In this document: positions 6,910-8,046 of the stretch, in pieces
Layout of the letters: each line of letters starts with the position of its first letter
How positions within the stretch are numbered: the stretch's first letter is position 1
Assembly: GCA_023133395.1 (NCBI GenBank)
Contig: JAGLWO010000324.1
Coordinates: 1 to 8,046 of the forward strand
Source: Candidatus Cloacimonadota bacterium
Lineage (GTDB): Bacteria > Cloacimonadota > Cloacimonadia > Cloacimonadales > TCS61
Length of the DNA stretch: 8,046 nt
Direction: 5' to 3'
Notes under the pieces: generated by a model
The model's input: only the letters and a program-made list of their open reading frames with translations
Database searches by the model: none
Told to the model about the DNA's origin: nothing
Position numbers and translations under genes: made by a program

Positions 6910-7035
6910 TTGACATTAAGAAGTAAAGCTATCTGTGAATCCATGAGATTCTTCGAGAGTAATGCTACAAGAGACCTCAGAAAGGTAGTTAATGATATTA
7001 AGTCCCTAACCTTTCAGACGAGGGATTCAGGGTGA
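6910..7035 (+). CDS. Possible 41-aa small ORF with TTG start (hypothetical)
   Basis: A TTG codon at 6910 lies nine bases after a perfect AGGAGG (6895-6900) and opens a 41-codon frame (MTLRSKAICE... ending FQTRDSG) that stops at 7033-7035, four bases before the next ATG. No signal peptide, transmembrane segment or known family is recognised. Against it: the AGGAGG can be explained as part of the collapsed repeat element, the start is non-ATG, and the 3' half overlaps a strong stem-loop. It could be a chance frame in an intergenic repeat. Confidence 0.25.
   Translation: MTLRSKAICESMRFFESNATRDLRKVVNDIKSLTFQTRDSG
6975..7027 (+). other. Structured leader of the SLOG gene with two competing stems
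   Basis: CCTC (6975-6978) with GAGG (7020-7023), and GAAAGGT (6980-6986) with ACCTTTC (7009-7015), form one stem-loop. Alternatively AGTCCCT (7001-7007) pairs with AGGGATT (7021-7027). The two folds share bases 7021-7023 and exclude each other. They sit immediately upstream of the AGGG ribosome binding site (7029-7032). A smaller GAATC/GATTC hairpin (6937-6941, 6947-6951) lies further up. This may be a repeat element or an attenuator-like leader; no known riboswitch was recognised. Confidence 0.4.
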
Positions 7036-7039
7036 GGTC

Positions 7040-7378
7040 ATGAAACTCGCAGTTATTGGCTCAAAAGAGTTTACAGATTATGAAAAGTTGGTTTCAATTC
7101 TGGATAAAGAAAAGGATGTATCTATGATCATAAGCGGCGGAGCCTTGGGTACAGATACCCATGCTAAACAGTATTCCTCCCAGAATAAAATAAAATTCCT
7201 TGAGTTCCCACCCGATTATAAAAAATATGGTGACAAGGCGAAGTATATACGTGATAAATTGGTTGTAGAACATTGCGACAAGATCATTGCTTTCTGGGAT
7301 GGTAAATGTGAAGGAACCAAATACACAATGGATTATGGGAAGAAAATAGGAAAGCCAGTTAAAATAATTAGGATATAA
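7040..7378 (+). CDS. Small stand-alone SLOG-superfamily protein (YspA / DUF2493-like)
   Basis: A 112-residue Rossmann-like protein. The start has the pattern of the SLOG nucleotide-binding superfamily (relatives of DprA/Smf, LOG and YspA): MKLAVIGSKEF (1-11), then the glycine-rich ligand loop IISGGALGTDTHA (30-42), FPPDYKKYGDKAKYIRD (56-72) and the C-terminal IAFWDGKCEGTKYTMDYGKKIGKP (83-106). The GGA.G.D.....A loop and the D(G)...GT end motif are diagnostic. SLOG proteins are thought to bind nucleotides or nucleotide-derived ligands; the YspA branch is small and mostly uncharacterised, appearing in phage, conflict and housekeeping contexts. Here it stands alone with no effector domain. AGGG at 7029-7032 is seven bases before the ATG. 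The next gene's ATG follows its stop directly, so the two are probably co-translated. Confidence 0.8.
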   Translation: MKLAVIGSKEFTDYEKLVSILDKEKDVSMIISGGALGTDTHAKQYSSQNKIKFLEFPPDYKKYGDKAKYIRDKLVVEHCDKIIAFWDGKCEGTKYTMDYGKKIGKPVKIIRI

Positions 7379-8046
7379 ATGAAAAAAGTAATTATAACTC
7401 TCATAGTACTATTAATTTCAGTAGTAGTATTTTCGGAAAATGCTTTGATAGACAGCCTGCAAGCGGAAGTTGAAAAAAATACAGGTACTAATAAAGTAAT
7501 TGCACTTAACCTGCTTTCCAAGGCTTACTGGGAGATCAACCCGCAAAAAACCCTTGAATATGGAAACCGGGCATTAAATCTGGCTAAAGAATTAGATTAC
7601 AAAAGAGGTGAAGCTGAAGCGATAAATAATATCGGTGGTGCTTATTATTACCTGAACGATTTTGAGATGGCAGTGGAATATTTTGTTCAATCACTGGAAC
7701 TACGAAAAAAGATTGGTGAAAAGGCAGATATAGTAATAGCTCTCAATAACCTTGGTATAGTGAATGAGAGCATGAACGATTATAACCAGGCGCTGTACTT
7801 CTACCTGGAATCATTGAAGCTGGAAGAAAAGATCGGGAATAAGTTGGGAATTGCCGGCTCATTGAACAACATTGGAATTGTGTACAAGAATCTGAGTAAT
7901 TTTAATAAAGCTCTCGAATATTTTTTGCGTTCACTGCGGATATATGAGGAGACGAAAAATCTGCCAGGCCAGGCTGCCACACTAGACAATATCGGAATGA
8001 TTTTTAGGAATCTTACAAACTATGAAAAAGCATTGGAATACCATTT
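7379..8046 (+). CDS. Secreted or membrane-tethered tetratricopeptide-repeat protein, 3' end missing
   Basis: The ATG at 7379-7381 directly follows the TAA of the SLOG gene. AGGA at 7370-7373, inside that gene, is a ribosome binding site five bases upstream, suggesting translational coupling. The frame is open to the window end (222 complete codons). Residues 1-20 look like a signal peptide (MKKVIITLIVLLISVVVFSE). From about residue 37 there are TPR helices, with four clear units at an exact 40-residue period: NNIGGAYYYLNDFEMAVEYF (83), NNLGIVNESMNDYNQALYFY (123), NNIGIVYKNLSNFNKALEYF (163) and DNIGMIFRNLTNYEKALEYH (203). In FCB bacteria this 40-residue TPR type with an N-terminal signal peptide is often the periplasmic sensor part of a histidine kinase, adenylate cyclase or helix-turn-helix regulator, with a transmembrane segment and output domain after the repeats. 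Whether that holds here lies beyond the window. Confidence 0.85.
   Translation, partial: MKKVIITLIVLLISVVVFSENALIDSLQAEVEKNTGTNKVIALNLLSKAYWEINPQKTLEYGNRALNLAKELDYKRGEAEAINNIGGAYYYLNDFEMAVEYFVQSLELRKKIGEKADIVIALNNLGIVNESMNDYNQALYFYLESLKLEEKIGNKLGIAGSLNNIGIVYKNLSNFNKALEYFLRSLRIYEETKNLPGQAATLDNIGMIFRNLTNYEKALEYH

Noticed and set aside
6888..7039. tRNA or known riboswitch in the spacer before the SLOG gene
   Set aside because: No cloverleaf, T-loop GTTCGA-type signature or known riboswitch core could be found; only simple stems are present.

Overview
This is an A+T-rich bacterial window, read entirely on the + strand. It carries two tandem, closely related genes for large secreted beta-helix proteins, flanked by housekeeping-type genes. 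Both large proteins end in a roughly 90-residue C-terminal domain that starts at NYPNPFNPET and ends in KMLLLK. This is the type A sorting (FlgD-Ig-like) tail of the FCB superphylum. Together with the 'choice-of-anchor Q' motifs and the low GC, it suggests Cloacimonadota or a related FCB lineage; that assignment is inference, because no rRNA or marker gene is present.

Layout: (1) 1-531, the 3' part of a LolA-type periplasmic lipoprotein carrier whose 5' end lies outside the window. (2) 642-1697, a single-domain mannose-1-phosphate guanylyltransferase that makes GDP-mannose. (3) 1698-1837, an intergenic stretch packed with five copies of an 11-nt motif (CTTGACTTAAG-like) whose neighbouring copies can pair into alternative hairpins. 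(4) 1838-3520, a 560-aa secreted beta-helix protein. (5) 3521-3581, a short spacer with one more hairpin of the same family. (6) 3582-6887, a 1101-aa secreted protein containing two beta-helix/anchor-Q modules joined by an ASH-like (choice-of-anchor D) domain. (7) 6888-7039, a structured spacer that begins with a collapsed remnant of the same intergenic element and holds a possible 41-codon TTG-start ORF. (8) 7040-7378, a small SLOG/YspA-like protein. (9) 7379-8046, the 5' part of a secreted tetratricopeptide-repeat protein that runs off the window and starts directly after the stop of gene 8.

The most unusual structure is the tandem pair of surface-protein genes. Both are preceded by the same leader, and 149 bp (leader, ribosome binding site, signal peptide and first mature residues) are identical at every base in the two copies, after which the sequences diverge at many silent sites. 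The hairpin-forming element recurs before gene 1, between the genes and, in collapsed form, after gene 2, where it supplies the stop codon. The arrangement looks like a modular, recombining family of surface proteins with a fixed 5' cassette and variable beta-helix bodies. The LolA and ManC genes fit a general envelope-biogenesis neighbourhood, but no specific functional link to the large proteins can be shown from the sequence.
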